DNA from: JBCDBL01 sp039183635
GTDB taxonomy: Bacteria; Pseudomonadota; Alphaproteobacteria; Caulobacterales; Parvularculaceae
Direction of reading: 5' to 3'
Length of the DNA stretch: 33,454 bases
Assembly (NCBI GenBank): GCA_039183635.1
Contig: JBCDBL010000037.1
Location: 1 to 33,454 of the forward strand
In this document: piece by piece, positions 17,573 to 27,229 of the stretch
Numbering within the stretch: the first letter of the stretch is position 1
How the letters are laid out: every line of letters starts with the position of its first letter
Program-made: the position numbers and the translations under genes
Notes under the pieces: model-generated
Databases searched by the model: none
Told to the model about the DNA's origin: nothing
What the model saw: the letters and a program-made list of their open reading frames with translations, nothing else

Positions 17573-18997
17573 CTATCTGACGGCGACCAGCTTGCCTTTG
17601 TCGCTGAGGACGTAAAGCTTTCCGTCGACAACGATCGGCGGCAGAACCGAACCGCCTTTCACGAGACGCTCGGACGCTTTCACCTCCCCCGACACAGCAT
17701 CTACGCCGATGACACGGCCCTCGGTCGAGATGAGATACAGCATGTCGCTGGCCAGCACGGGTCCGGCCCAGGTGATTTTGCCTTTCCTGCGCTTTTCATT
17801 CTTGTATTTCGGCAGCTCCGTCACCCAGGCGACAGCGCCGTCCTGGCGCGCCAGGCACACAAGATCGCCTTCGACCGTGACCATGAACAGGTAGTCGCCG
17901 GCCGCCCACGGCATGTGAATGCCGCCGACATTCTTTTCCCAAACCCGCCGGCCGGAGCGTATGTCGATCGCCGCCGTGCGGCCGGAGTGGCTGACCGCGT
18001 AGACAAGACCGCGATCGATCACCGGCGCGCCGGCGATGTCGCTTAAGGTGGACAGAGCCGTGAGGCGCGAGGCCCGGGACAAGGTTTCCGCCCAAACGAC
18101 GCGGCCGTTTTGGGCGCGCAGAGCCACCACTTCACCGGACGAGAACGGCGCGATCACAAGATCGTCGTCCACCGCCGGGCTTGCCGAAGACAGAATACGC
18201 GCAGCTTCCTCAAACGCCTGGAAATCCCAAAGAGAAGCGCCCGTCGCAGCATCAAGGGCCACAAGACGATTGTTTGTATTCGTTGCAAAGACGCGGCCGT
18301 TCGCCACCGCAGGCGCAGTCCGCACCGGAGCGCCGGTCTCCGTCCGCCAGGTCTCCTCGCCTGTCTCCGCATCAAGGGCGGCGACATAACCGAACCCCGT
18401 TGAGACGAACACGCGTCCATCTTCATAGGCGACGCCGCCGCCGAAGCCCAGCGCCTGGGCGTTGGGGCTGCGCAGGGCGAAGCGGCGGCGTTTTTTGCGC
18501 ATATCCGTGGTCAACTGCGTCCGCCAAAGGCGCTTGCCGGAGCTCGCGTCGGACGCCTGGACCGTCGCTGAGGCGTCTAAAGTGTAAATCTTACCGTCCG
18601 AAACGATCGGCGGCGCTGTAATGCGGACCTTCTTCGTCGTCGGCGCGCCAACGTCGCTCACCCAATCTGTTTTCAGAGCAAGCTCAGCCTCAAGATGGTG
18701 TGCAGAGTGGTCTGCAGCACCGCCAGCCTGGGTCCAGGCCGGGTTTTTGTAAGAAGGCGGAAGGCTGATCGACGTTGTCAAAAAGCGCGGATCGGGGTCC
18801 AGGGACTCCCCTAAACTCAAAACCGAAATCCGCTCCTCCTCCGGCGGCGCCTCGCCCTTCAGGTCTGCATCGGAAGAGCGTCCGAACGACAGTATCGAAC
18901 AGCCAGCCAATGCGAGACCCGCCAGGGTCAACGCGCCGGCGCGTAAAACGCCTTTGCCAAAAACATGGGTAAAAGTCGTCGAAGGGCGTTGCGTCAT
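17573..18997 (-). CDS. bamB: Outer-membrane assembly lipoprotein BamB-like (PQQ repeats)
   Basis: A 474-residue lipoprotein with a beta-propeller of PQQ-like repeats. The signal peptide ends in the lipobox LALAGC, giving a lipid-bearing Cys33. Repeated blade motifs such as DASSGKRLWRT, DAETGEETWRTE, DAATGASLWDF and DIRSGRRVWEK are seen. This fits BamB/YfgL of the beta-barrel assembly (BAM) complex. Its position between the TPR protein and der is the usual alphaproteobacterial order. Its start overlaps the end of the TPR gene by 4 bases (ATGA), implying coupling. Confidence 0.93.
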   Translation of the reverse strand: MTQRPSTTFTHVFGKGVLRAGALTLAGLALAGCSILSFGRSSDADLKGEAPPEEERISVLSLGESLDPDPRFLTTSISLPPSYKNPAWTQAGGAADHSAHHLEAELALKTDWVSDVGAPTTKKVRITAPPIVSDGKIYTLDASATVQASDASSGKRLWRTQLTTDMRKKRRRFALRSPNAQALGFGGGVAYEDGRVFVSTGFGYVAALDAETGEETWRTETGAPVRTAPAVANGRVFATNTNNRLVALDAATGASLWDFQAFEEAARILSSASPAVDDDLVIAPFSSGEVVALRAQNGRVVWAETLSRASRLTALSTLSDIAGAPVIDRGLVYAVSHSGRTAAIDIRSGRRVWEKNVGGIHMPWAAGDYLFMVTVEGDLVCLARQDGAVAWVTELPKYKNEKRRKGKITWAGPVLASDMLYLISTEGRVIGVDAVSGEVKASERLVKGGSVLPPIVVDGKLYVLSDKGKLVAVR

Positions 18998-19788
18998 TGC
19001 ACTTCCTCGGCGGTTTCAGGAGCGGTGTCTTCAAGGGATTCAGCATCAACGGGAACAGGCGCCGTTTCAACAGGCTGCGCGGCCTCGGGCGCAGCGGCGG
19101 ACGACGGCGTCTTGGACATTGCAAGCGCCGCCTCCGCGAGAGCCAGGTATTCCGGCGCGCGGGTGTCCCGCAAGGCCGCAGGCGCCTCAATGCTGAACGC
19201 CAACGCCTGGAACGCCTCGCGCGCGCCAGCAAAGTCCCCTTCTTCATATGCGGCCAGGCCGGCGATCTCCTGGGCGAAAGGGCGATAACGGCTGTTGCGG
19301 TTCAAGAGCGGTGCGACAGCAGATCTGGCCGAAGCGGCGCGATCGAGATCCAACAGTACGTAACCAAGGCGTACGCGCGCTACATCACGCAGCAACTCCG
19401 GCGCGGCGTTATCGGCAGCCAACGCCTCATAGGCCGCCGCGGCGCCTTCTTTGTCGCCCTCATCGTTGCGCGCGCCGGCGATTTGCATCCGGGCGAGCGC
19501 GCTGTAGCCCTTGGGGCCGTTTTCGGCCAATTCCCGCAAGGCCTCCGCACCGGCGGACAGGTCCCCGGCCAGCGTTTCCACGCCTGCTACATATTCAGTC
19601 GCGCTCGCTTGGCGCTCAGCCTCCTGACGCGCGGCCCATAGCTCCCGCCCCCCAACGACGGCGATAACGGTCGTTACCGCCAGCGCAGCGTAGGGGCCGT
19701 ATCTTTTAAGCAATGCGCGTCTTTGATCTTCGGCGATGTCTTCATCGACTTCGCGAAATACGTCGCTCACCGGCGTCTCGTCCTTCAA
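18994..19788 (-). CDS. Inner-membrane TPR protein (YfgM-like)
   Basis: A 264-residue single-pass membrane protein. The cytoplasmic N-terminal segment of about 30 residues (DVFREVDEDIAEDQRRALLKRYG) precedes a transmembrane helix at about 31-47, then a periplasmic TPR-like helical domain with repeated Ala-rich helices (SALARMQIAG, AAAAYEALAA, ARVRLGYVLLD, AQEIAGLAAYE). This is the family of YfgM-type proteins that sit beside bamB and are thought to chaperone secreted proteins. The C terminus is Pro/Glu-rich and weakly conserved. It heads the minus-strand operon with bamB and der. Confidence 0.9.
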   Translation of the reverse strand: MKDETPVSDVFREVDEDIAEDQRRALLKRYGPYAALAVTTVIAVVGGRELWAARQEAERQASATEYVAGVETLAGDLSAGAEALRELAENGPKGYSALARMQIAGARNDEGDKEGAAAAYEALAADNAAPELLRDVARVRLGYVLLDLDRAASARSAVAPLLNRNSRYRPFAQEIAGLAAYEEGDFAGAREAFQALAFSIEAPAALRDTRAPEYLALAEAALAMSKTPSSAAAPEAAQPVETAPVPVDAESLEDTAPETAEEVQ

Positions 19789-19908
19789 AAATTGTCATAC
19801 CGCCGCCGGGGCATGAGCCCCAAACGGGAAAAGCCGTTCTAACGGGTTCAGACCCCCTGTGCAACGGCGGGACATGGACAGCCAAAGATAGAAAGCGGCC
19901 TTTCAGTC

Positions 19909-21018
19909 TTACGGCCAAGCATTAAACGCAAAAGGCGCGCTATAAACGAACCATACGCCGACCGTGTGGCTGTCCTGCTTTTCTTGACGCAAAAAACGAT
20001 AGCCGGCTTCGAGCAACGTCGGCCCCACAAGATTGCGTCCGACGCCGGCGCGGACTTGATAATCCGTAAAATCAGATCCCGACGGGCCGCCGGAAAAGTC
20101 CCTGGCCGCCACCCCGGCGTTCGCGAACCACTCCCGCTGGAACGCAATAGCCCCGGCCGATATATAAGCGGCGTCCTGGGGACCGCCGTCGAAATTTTCA
20201 AAGTACGCGGCTTCCGCCTGAAGGTTCAAACGATGAGAACCGGCGTCGAGCCCTTGAACAAGACCGGCGACAACGCCGAAATCATCGCCTGCATCGCCCC
20301 TTCCCGCGCCTTGCAGGCGCACAGCAAGATGATAGGACAAGCCCGGGGCGGCTGGGATATTCGCCCCGTCCAAAGCAATTGCAAAACTGGATAAATCTTC
20401 CGTGTTGCTCGCCCCGCCGTCTTCCAGACCTGCGCGGCCACGCTCGGCCCCGTAAGAGCGGGACAGCTCCGTCGTATCGGCGAAGAACACAGCCGCCGAA
20501 AGCGTTTGCGCGCCCAAAGCGCCGGCGTCATATGCGTAGGCGCCGCCGATGCCGATGCGTTCGACAACCTCATAATCTTCTGCAAAGTCGACAGCATAAA
20601 CGCCCTCGGATACGCCAGGATCGTAAGCTGTACCAAACGCTGGATTGGCTTTGCCCGCCCACAGGGTCAGAGCGTCCAAATCGACTGCAACGTGCAGGGT
20701 TTCAAAAAAGACGCCATGGTCCTCAAAAAACAAGTCTCCGCCGGCGTCGTCGATCGGCTCAACTACCAAATCCGCATGCAGTAAAATATGAGGTGTAAGC
20801 CTTAAATCCGCAGCCAATTCTGTGGTGCTGAAATATATGTTGCGTTCAGCGGCAACAGAATCGGCGTCAACGACATGATCTGCTTGAACTTCAAACCGTA
20901 ATTCACCGGATAAGAGCGGTTCATTATCGCCGTCTTGGGCGAGCGCTGCACCGAGACAAACCATAACCAAAGGCACGGATGCAGCGGCCTTTTGCAAACA
21001 CGCAAGCTTTCGCATCAA
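19909..21018 (-). CDS. Outer-membrane porin-like beta-barrel protein
   Basis: A 369-residue secreted protein with a signal peptide cut after ALA (about residue 27). The mature part is rich in alternating aromatic/small residues, typical of beta-strands (for example LSGELRFEVQADHVV, YEVVERIGIGGAYAYD, NLQAEAAYFEN), with no Cys-rich or catalytic motifs. The layout FETLHVAVDLDALTLWAGKANPAFG is reminiscent of LbtU-like siderophore porins and general porins. I infer an outer-membrane channel; the ligand is unknown. It starts at ATG 21018 (MMRKL), with MRKL one codon later as an alternative. A link to iron uptake would be speculative. Confidence 0.75.
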   Translation of the reverse strand: MMRKLACLQKAAASVPLVMVCLGAALAQDGDNEPLLSGELRFEVQADHVVDADSVAAERNIYFSTTELAADLRLTPHILLHADLVVEPIDDAGGDLFFEDHGVFFETLHVAVDLDALTLWAGKANPAFGTAYDPGVSEGVYAVDFAEDYEVVERIGIGGAYAYDAGALGAQTLSAAVFFADTTELSRSYGAERGRAGLEDGGASNTEDLSSFAIALDGANIPAAPGLSYHLAVRLQGAGRGDAGDDFGVVAGLVQGLDAGSHRLNLQAEAAYFENFDGGPQDAAYISAGAIAFQREWFANAGVAARDFSGGPSGSDFTDYQVRAGVGRNLVGPTLLEAGYRFLRQEKQDSHTVGVWFVYSAPFAFNAWP

Positions 21019-21488
21019 GAAAAACGCAGCCCGAGAGGGAGGCTTCGAGAAATCAGCTCACGTAACGGGGATGTGACCTGCGCCCCTAGGCGGTTAGCGC
21101 CTGCCTGCGCCCCGCATTTCTTATTGTACAATTAGTTTTCCCCTCACAAATTTTGCTTCTTATTCTCATGTGCAATTACACCGTATACGAATATAATATA
21201 ACCAAAGCATGCGCCTATTTCAACACACTACATCACGTCTCATTTAATTGGATTCACACGGGCGTGCTCCAGGTCTTTGTTTTGATGGTCGAACAAGTGA
21301 TCGCCCTTTTGCGCAAAAACCGGTATCCGCTTTTGCGCGACACGCTCTAAGGGTGCGAATCGTTAGATTCGAACCACGGGCGCTTGTGGCGAGATCGCGC
21401 TTGGGCGGCTCTTTTACGGATATCAAATATTGACTGCGCTCAAACGAGACTTTATCTATCGCAATCTTATACAATTATTTTCTTGAAG
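21019..21488. other. Non-coding region between porin gene and tRNA-Val
   Basis: About 470 bases without a credible gene. The left part near 21019-21150 presumably holds the porin promoter, though I cannot pick boxes with confidence. The middle is AT-rich. A dispersed-type repeat lies at about 21273-21352. The rest should contain the tRNA promoter. Confidence 0.5.
21273..21352. repeat. Dispersed-type intergenic repeat (Rhizobiales-like)
   Basis: The stretch runs from CTTTGTTTTGATGG to GACACGCTCTAA, with an AAAAACCGGTATCC core flanked by two copies of CTTTTGCGC (21306-21314 and 21330-21338). TTTTGCGCAAAA at 21307-21318 is a perfect palindrome. The overall pattern (TTTGTTTTGA ... AAACCG ... CTTTT ... 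GCTCTA) resembles a repeat family common in intergenic regions of Rhizobiales and relatives. Only one copy is seen in this window, so the assignment rests on remembered pattern. Confidence 0.45.
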
Positions 21489-21563
21489 GGGCGCGTAGCT
21501 CAGCGGGAGAGCACTGCCTTCACACGGCAGGGGTCGGAAGTTCGATCCTTCCCGCGCCCACCA
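21489..21563 (+). tRNA. tRNA-Val (anticodon CAC)
   Basis: A complete cloverleaf. Acceptor stem GGGCGCG (21489-21495) pairs with CGCGCCC (21553-21559), followed by A and an encoded CCA. The anticodon arm is CTGCC/TTCACAC/GGCAG, giving anticodon CAC (Val, GTG codons). The T arm is GGAAG TTCGATC CTTCC. Accessory genes begin right after this tRNA, so it may have served as an integration target. I see no second copy of its 3' end in the window. Confidence 0.96.
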
Positions 21564-21792
21564 TTAAAATCAATTGCTTTCACCTCCCCGCCTTTTTACG
21601 TTCTTAGTTCACTTGAACCATATTTCCATAGCCCAGCTACAACGCGCTCGCCGCGGCTGTTGAACACTGCGGACTGAGCCAGACGTAAACACCTTCCTCT
21701 TTGGATCACTCAAAACGACAAAGGCGTTGTAAAGTGAGCGGTGCAATGCACTTTTGATGCATTCCAAGATAAAGACCTTTGATCAGCACCCC

Positions 21793-23232
21793 TCATTCAT
21801 CTAAAATGAGATATGTCCGCTCTTTCTCGTCAACTTTGCGGCGCATGCCTGAGGCGTAAACCCAGAACAGCGCGCCGATCGCGAGCCATCCTCCAAGAAT
21901 GTACCATTCAAAGGCGACGCCATTGCTGAAATCGAGCAGGCCCCAAAATCCGATTGCTAAAATTATCGCCGAGCCTGCGGCGGCGGCGTAGGGGATCGTG
22001 AGACCGAACGGGGTTTTGTATGGGCGTGGGTGGTCCGGCGCGGTTCGACGCAACTTGGCGACGCCGAGAGTGATGAGCAGCAACACGAACGCCATGGAGA
22101 TCGCGCTCACATTCACAATCACTCCAATCGCATTGCGCCCCAACAATGAGAGCAATGATCCGATAATCGCGGCGAAAACGATCGCATAAACGGGGGTGCC
22201 GTGACGCACGCTCACCTGGGCGAAGCGATGGGGAATAAAATGCGCGCGTCCCAACGAGAACAACAGACGTGTTGCGGCGAGAAAACAGGCGTTCCATGTC
22301 GTCAGCAAACCCATCAATCCGGCGAATAAAACGAGGTTCGCAATCAGTTTAGAACCCAACACAGCTTCGAAGGCGGCGGCCACCGGCAGGTCTGCGCTTA
22401 ACACCACGTCGCGGGGCGCGGCCATGGAGGTTGCGAGAATGACGAGCACGTAAAACACCAGCGCCATGCCGATGGAAGAAAGCATAACCCATTGCAAAAG
22501 GTGCAACGGCGCGCCTTCCTTTCTCTCACCCATCGCCTGGGGGATGACGTCAAAGCCGGCGAACCAGAAAAAAGTGGTGGCCAGCAAAGCGGCGATGCCG
22601 GCGATGTTGACGCCGCCTTCGGCGGTCTCGGCGACATATGGTTTTAAGTTGCCGGTATCTCCAAGGCCGAGGCCGGCCGCGACGAAGATCCCCGCCGCCC
22701 CCAACAGACCTATGGTCAGCATACTTTGAAAGCGGTCGACGGAGCGCACGCTTGCGTACTGTATCGCGGTCAGCGCAGCCATAACGCCGAGACCGATAAG
22801 CACGCCGAATAAACGCACGTCCGATCCCAAAACCGTGTAAATCACAGGCCCCTCAATGCCGGGGAAAATCGCCGACAACACCCAGCCAACGGAAATCGCT
22901 TCAAACCCAAGCAAGGCGATATAGTTGAGAGCGAGCAGCCAGCCGCACAGGAAGGCGACCGGGGAGCCATACATTCTATAGGCATAGGCGACTTCGCCGC
23001 CGGAGACCGGGTACATCGCCCCGATTTCCGCGTAGCACAAACCGATAAGGCTGACGACGAACGCGCCGACAATAAAGGCCCCGATCGCGCCGATAGGGCC
23101 GGCGTCGGTAAGCCAGCTTCCCATAACGGTGATCCAGCCGACACCGATAATGGTTCCGAAGGAGAGGTAAAACAGGCTTGTAAGACTTAGTTCTTTTCGT
23201 AAGTGCTCGCGCTCGGACATGTTCCCCCACAT
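21793..23232 (-). CDS. APC-family amino-acid permease
   Basis: Inner-membrane transporter of the amino acid-polyamine-organocation family, 479 residues with about 12 hydrophobic helices. The first helix has the family signature FGTIIGVGW (substrate-binding glycine motif). TFFWFAGFDVIPQAMGERK (helix 6 to 7 region) and the conserved GRAHFIPHRFAQV loop are also typical. A start at MSERE (23220) is as likely as the listed one. The substrate is probably an amino acid, but I cannot tell which. It is followed 550 bases upstream by unrelated sequence and is not in an obvious operon. Confidence 0.93.
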   Translation of the reverse strand: MWGNMSEREHLRKELSLTSLFYLSFGTIIGVGWITVMGSWLTDAGPIGAIGAFIVGAFVVSLIGLCYAEIGAMYPVSGGEVAYAYRMYGSPVAFLCGWLLALNYIALLGFEAISVGWVLSAIFPGIEGPVIYTVLGSDVRLFGVLIGLGVMAALTAIQYASVRSVDRFQSMLTIGLLGAAGIFVAAGLGLGDTGNLKPYVAETAEGGVNIAGIAALLATTFFWFAGFDVIPQAMGERKEGAPLHLLQWVMLSSIGMALVFYVLVILATSMAAPRDVVLSADLPVAAAFEAVLGSKLIANLVLFAGLMGLLTTWNACFLAATRLLFSLGRAHFIPHRFAQVSVRHGTPVYAIVFAAIIGSLLSLLGRNAIGVIVNVSAISMAFVLLLITLGVAKLRRTAPDHPRPYKTPFGLTIPYAAAAGSAIILAIGFWGLLDFSNGVAFEWYILGGWLAIGALFWVYASGMRRKVDEKERTYLILDE

Positions 23233-23786
23233 CTTGCTGAGTTTTTGGCGGTGAGTATTTTTATGTTGTGTCGGGAGCTTAGGGCCGAAGCTGCGTCCTG
23301 GCCACCGTTTTTACAGACCGTCTGGCAAGACAAGGCAAGACCCGGCTTTTGCTCCGGTTAAAACACGCTGTGATCGCAAGGCGCATCCGTTTGAACGTTG
23401 ACGAAGGAAAGCAAAATTCGGTTTTGCGGTGGTTTACGAGCTCCTGCGCTTTAATCGTCTCTATTCGCTCTGCTCCTACAGAGCTTCACGATAAAAACCA
23501 ATACTTAAAACCAAACGGGTCTAAGGTGCGATTGGCTTAAATACACAATACGATATTTTTTGTAATCAGAATTAAAAAAAGATACTCCGTTTCAATATCG
23601 CCTTTTACGGTGGTGTAAATATAATGAAAATTATCTTGTATTCGATAAATGTCGCCAGCCGATGCTTGCAGCCGCCGGTCTGTTTAGGGATTGGTTTATT
23701 CCGGATGAACTTTGCTCAATGAATTGAGGTTGCGGCGGCGCAACCGTTCTTTGGGTGGGCGCGTACGCGATGATTTTAGCGGGGGG
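23233..23786. other. AT-rich region without a recognised gene
   Basis: About 550 bases upstream of the permease. Short frames here show no family resemblance. The promoter for the permease should lie near 23233-23330. The only structure I see is the hairpin at 23728-23745, listed separately. The base composition is clearly more AT-rich than the chromosomal part to the left. Confidence 0.5.
23728..23745 (-). terminator. Hairpin downstream of the small membrane protein gene
   Basis: GGTTGCG (23728-23734), a 4-base loop, and CGCAACC (23739-23745) form a perfect 7-bp stem about 40 bases beyond the stop of the minus-strand gene at 23787-24320. On that strand it is followed by TCAATTC, only a weak T-run. 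It is a plausible terminator. Confidence 0.4.
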
Positions 23787-24320
23787 CTATTGGGAAAATG
23801 CGTCAATGCCAAAGAATAAAAATGCAGAGGCAACCGCACCTAAAAGGGAAAGTCCGGCGATAAAATAATTCCGATCAACTGGGTCTTTAAAACTATCGCC
23901 GCGAAATCTCGTAAACATGTAATAAAAACACATGGAGCTGTATAAAATAGTCACCGATATAGCAACTATTGGGACGTACAGAATAACAATCATCATAGCT
24001 GCGGCGAAGGAAAGTATTGTAAAAAAGGCCCGTAGCGGCGTTTGGTTTTGTCCGATTGCAAACCCTCGTCCCACAGATGTAAATATAATCAGTGAAATGA
24101 CAGATACGTCTTTTGGAAGCGGGTTTTCGGGCAAAAGATTGCGGAATGGCGCATGTTGTTCTGCAAAGGCGATGATGGGATGTGCGAAATCGCGATATGC
24201 GGAGACGATCCGTGTAAAAACCGGCCCAATCCCCAGATTTAATGATTCAACTGCAAGCGAATATAACGCTAGGCCATTCGCTATGGACCCGAGAATCGCC
24301 AATAGCCAAAGGTATTTCAT
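23787..24320 (-). CDS. Hypothetical multi-pass membrane protein
   Basis: A 177-residue protein with four or so hydrophobic segments: about residues 3-24 (LWLLAILGSIANGLALYSL), 70-85, 100-132 (long, probably two helices) and 150-172. Nothing in it matches a family I know. The polar loop between the first and second helices carries HPIIAFAEQHAP. It stands alone between the permease and the IS5 element in AT-richer DNA, so it may be an accessory gene. The function is unknown; the coding assignment rests on uninterrupted length and regular membrane topology. Confidence 0.6.
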   Translation of the reverse strand: MKYLWLLAILGSIANGLALYSLAVESLNLGIGPVFTRIVSAYRDFAHPIIAFAEQHAPFRNLLPENPLPKDVSVISLIIFTSVGRGFAIGQNQTPLRAFFTILSFAAAMMIVILYVPIVAISVTILYSSMCFYYMFTRFRGDSFKDPVDRNYFIAGLSLLGAVASAFLFFGIDAFSQ

Positions 24321-24506
24321 GTATGGCCCCTATTGCCAAGTCACATTAAACACCCAATACCTTCAATTATCTAAGTCGCACTTGCAAGTAAGCAGCCGCT
24401 TTTTAAAGCGTCTCTTCTTCAATGGGAATCAGGCAGACGCTTTAAGTCTTTGCTTTTTCGCACTTGCGGACGGCCAACCGTACACACTTGGCCTGGAAAG
24501 GCGTTA

Positions 24507-25352
24507 GGCGCTCGACTCATAAATCCCGCATTATGATGCGAGCGCAAGCCAGTTCACACATTGCGAGATAGTTGTCGGCGCGTTTTTCATATCTGATGGC
24601 GGTGCGCCTGAAATGCTTAAGTTTATTAAAAAAGCGTTCGACCTGATTCCGGTGTTTATAGAGCGATTTGAAAAAGCCGCGCGGTTCTTTTCGATTGGCC
24701 TTGTTGGGAATGTTCGGGCAGATGCCACGTTCATTCAAAGCATTGATGAAATCATCCGCATCGTAAGCTTCATCGGCAAGCATGACCGTATCCGGCGGGA
24801 CGGCTTCGATCAGATCATCAACCGCAGACAAATCATGGGCTTGTCCCGGCGTCAGCTTTAAAGCCACGGGATGACCTTTGCCGTCAGTCAGCGCTGCACT
24901 TTCGTCGTCAATCCGCCGCGCGAGCGACCGGTGTGTTCGTCGCCGTCGCCCCCTTTTTACGCGCTCCCGTCCCATGCTGATGAACACGCATGACAGAACT
25001 GTCGATCATATGTAAGACATCTTCAATCTCAGCCTGTACATGCTAAAGAATTTTCTTCCATACCCCCGCTTTGCACCAGCGGTTGAAGCGATTGTAAACG
25101 ATCGTGTGCGGTCCATAACGCGCTGGTATATCTTCCCACGGCGCGCCTGTCCGCAGCACCCGGAGATGCCATTTAAGACCTTCCGATCATCAACACGAGG
25201 AACCCCGCGCGGTTTGTTCGGAAGAAGCGGTTGAATGATCTTCCATTCCTTATCCGATAAATCAAAACGACCGCTCATAAAATACTCCTTGATGAAAGGA
25301 GAAAAATGAATCACTGCTCGTCAAACCAACCAAGCTTTATGGGGATAGAGCC
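24507..25352 (-). mobile_element. IS5-family element (IS427-like), degraded
   Basis: The element is 846 bp, the usual size for this subgroup. The ends are imperfect inverted repeats: GGCGCTCGACTCATAAA from 24507 inward and GGCTCTATCCCCATAAA read from 25352 inward (12 of 17 bases agree). Both ends are flanked by TA, the target duplication expected for the IS427 group. The transposase it carries is broken, so the copy can probably move only if a relative supplies the enzyme. Confidence 0.85.
24517..25278 (-). pseudogene. IS5-family (IS427-like) transposase, multiply frameshifted
   Basis: The intact beginning MSGRFDLSDKEWKIIQPLLP starts at 25278 behind a clear AAGGAG site. Soon after VLNGI the frame shifts; the expected VLRTGAPWEDIPARYGP continues in the next frame, consistent with one lost base. 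That second frame meets a TAG just after GVWKKIL. The segment with MIDSSVMRVHQHG follows, then the AAAAAGGGGG run where this IS group is known to frameshift on purpose. A further single-base shift lies just before ALTDGKG. The C-terminal half (LADEAYDADD and the HRNQVERFFNKLK DDE-region block) is intact in frame. Some of these shifts exceed what programmed frameshifting explains, so it is dead. Confidence 0.85.
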
Positions 25353-25388
25353 TAGCACCTCTTTACACTGCTTTATAATAAACGCGAT

Positions 25389-27110
25389 TTACGCAAGAAC
25401 AGATTTCAAATGATCTTCCAGCACGGGCAAGGGGAGACCGCCCGGCCTTAAAACAGCCGCGTGAAAGCTTTTGTGGGTGTACGCACCCCCTAAACGGTCT
25501 TGAGCATCCGCTCGCATTCGAAGAATTTCTTCATCGCCCAGTTTGTACGCAAGTGATTGGGCGGGTATGTCGCAGGAATAGCGCAAAAGATCCGACTCGA
25601 CCTCTTCTGGCCTCGCAAATGTGTGTTCCCTCATATACGTCTTCGCATCGTCTAACGTCCAACCAAGAAGATTAAGTCCCGTATCGACAACCAACCGCGA
25701 TGTTAAAAACGCATCGAAGATAAGACGGCCAAGCTTGTCAAAGGGATCGTCATACAATCCCATTTCACCCGTCAGGGTGGCTGCATATTCCGCCCACCCC
25801 TCATTAAACGCATTGACGAATGCGTAGCGCCTGATCGGATGCATATGCTCATTGTCAAATTGCGTGCTAAGGTGAAGGTGATGCCCAGGCACCAACTCGT
25901 GGAATGTGAGCGACGCAGCTCCCAGAACTGATTGACTGTTTAGTCTGGAGCCGTTGTAAAAATATGTGCCCCGTGGATCGTCGATAGATGGTTCTTGGTA
26001 GAACCCCCAAGTCATCGCCCCTTCCAAAGAGGGGTCGAGGCGCTCCACATCGCACTCAGACGCAGGCTGATCAACAAAGAACTCATCAAACCGCTTTTCC
26101 ACCCTTCCCTTGTGCATACGCATTTTTTCACCAATATCGTCAGCATCTTTAGCAACGGCGCGCTTATCGTTTTTAACGAACTCTCGAAATTCATCATAGG
26201 ACCCTGAAAAACCGATTTTGGTTTGCACCTCGGCTATTTGACGTTCAATGCGGGCCATACGGTCGTGACCAGCCTGATGAATTTCCTGAGGCGTCATGTC
26301 GAGCGTCGTATGCCAACGTACAAGATCACGATAAACCTCGTCGCCGCCAGGGAACTTATCGATACCCACGCCCGCTGGCGCGAGCGCCTCATAAGCGTCA
26401 TCCAACTGATCGATTAACGATTGGAATGCAGGCACAACCAACTCGTCAACACGCTTTTTGATTTCAGTGTCGTACCAACCAGACTGACCAAGGTGCAATA
26501 AACGGTCTTTGGCGGGGCAATACTCCGTTTCGGCCTTTTGCCGGTAGTTTTCAAGCAACATACGAACGGCCGGAAGTTGCGGTCGATGGATACGAATACC
26601 GTGCCGAGCCTGTTCTTCGGTTCGAGCACGGATTTGCTCCAGAAACCGTGCAAGATCAGCAAGCAGGCTTAAATATTCATCCGCCTGCTTTACGCCGCTA
26701 AACGCGAAATTTTTGAAATATGCTGAGATCGCATTGAGCACGAAACCGCCCGTATAAGCCGTCTGAACAAATGGGCCCGAAAAGCCAGTACCGGACACAT
26801 CGAAATCAAGGAGATAGTTCTTTCTGGCAAGGCGCCAGTATCCTGCATAATAGTTTAGCAGCGCCACCGTTAACAGATCATCATGGGATAGGTGATCCCG
26901 ATCCAAGGCGCTTGTTTCCGATAGGATCTCTTCCGCGATGGCGCGACGGCGCTCCGCCCCCTCGATCGACACATCCGGCATCGACGTTAAGCGCCGGTCC
27001 GAAATAGAACTTGCGAAGGGAAAGCCGCCCACATGCTCCCAGGCAAGATCGGCCACGCGCCTCAACCGTGCTTGGTTCTTTTGTTTTTCAGATATATCAT
27101 ACAATTTCAT
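25389..27110 (-). CDS. DUF885 family metallopeptidase-like protein
   Basis: A 573-residue, apparently full-length protein of the DUF885 family of putative zinc carboxypeptidase-like enzymes. The zinc-binding motif HELVPGHH spans residues 404-411 (HExxxxHH form), with a third acidic ligand likely in NEGWAEYAATL some 30 residues on. The C-terminal SCDIPAQSLAYKLG block is also conserved in the family. No signal peptide is seen, so it is probably cytoplasmic. Next to it lies a broken gamma-glutamyltransferase gene on the same strand, and an APC permease is nearby, which suggests a peptide or amino-acid utilisation cassette. The substrate is unknown. Confidence 0.9.
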   Translation of the reverse strand: MKLYDISEKQKNQARLRRVADLAWEHVGGFPFASSISDRRLTSMPDVSIEGAERRRAIAEEILSETSALDRDHLSHDDLLTVALLNYYAGYWRLARKNYLLDFDVSGTGFSGPFVQTAYTGGFVLNAISAYFKNFAFSGVKQADEYLSLLADLARFLEQIRARTEEQARHGIRIHRPQLPAVRMLLENYRQKAETEYCPAKDRLLHLGQSGWYDTEIKKRVDELVVPAFQSLIDQLDDAYEALAPAGVGIDKFPGGDEVYRDLVRWHTTLDMTPQEIHQAGHDRMARIERQIAEVQTKIGFSGSYDEFREFVKNDKRAVAKDADDIGEKMRMHKGRVEKRFDEFFVDQPASECDVERLDPSLEGAMTWGFYQEPSIDDPRGTYFYNGSRLNSQSVLGAASLTFHELVPGHHLHLSTQFDNEHMHPIRRYAFVNAFNEGWAEYAATLTGEMGLYDDPFDKLGRLIFDAFLTSRLVVDTGLNLLGWTLDDAKTYMREHTFARPEEVESDLLRYSCDIPAQSLAYKLGDEEILRMRADAQDRLGGAYTHKSFHAAVLRPGGLPLPVLEDHLKSVLA

Positions 27111-27229
27111 CGTTCTGAACCCCCATCACAAAATGATGCCCAACAATACCATCTGTACAAATATTTATTTTACAATCCCGACCAAGGCCACAATTCCCCA
27201 AGCCCAACCGGGCCATAGGGAAAAGGATC

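Noticed and set aside
21306..21338. CRISPR-like short repeats
   Set aside because: Only two copies of a nine-base unit, with no regular spacers and no cas genes anywhere in the window.
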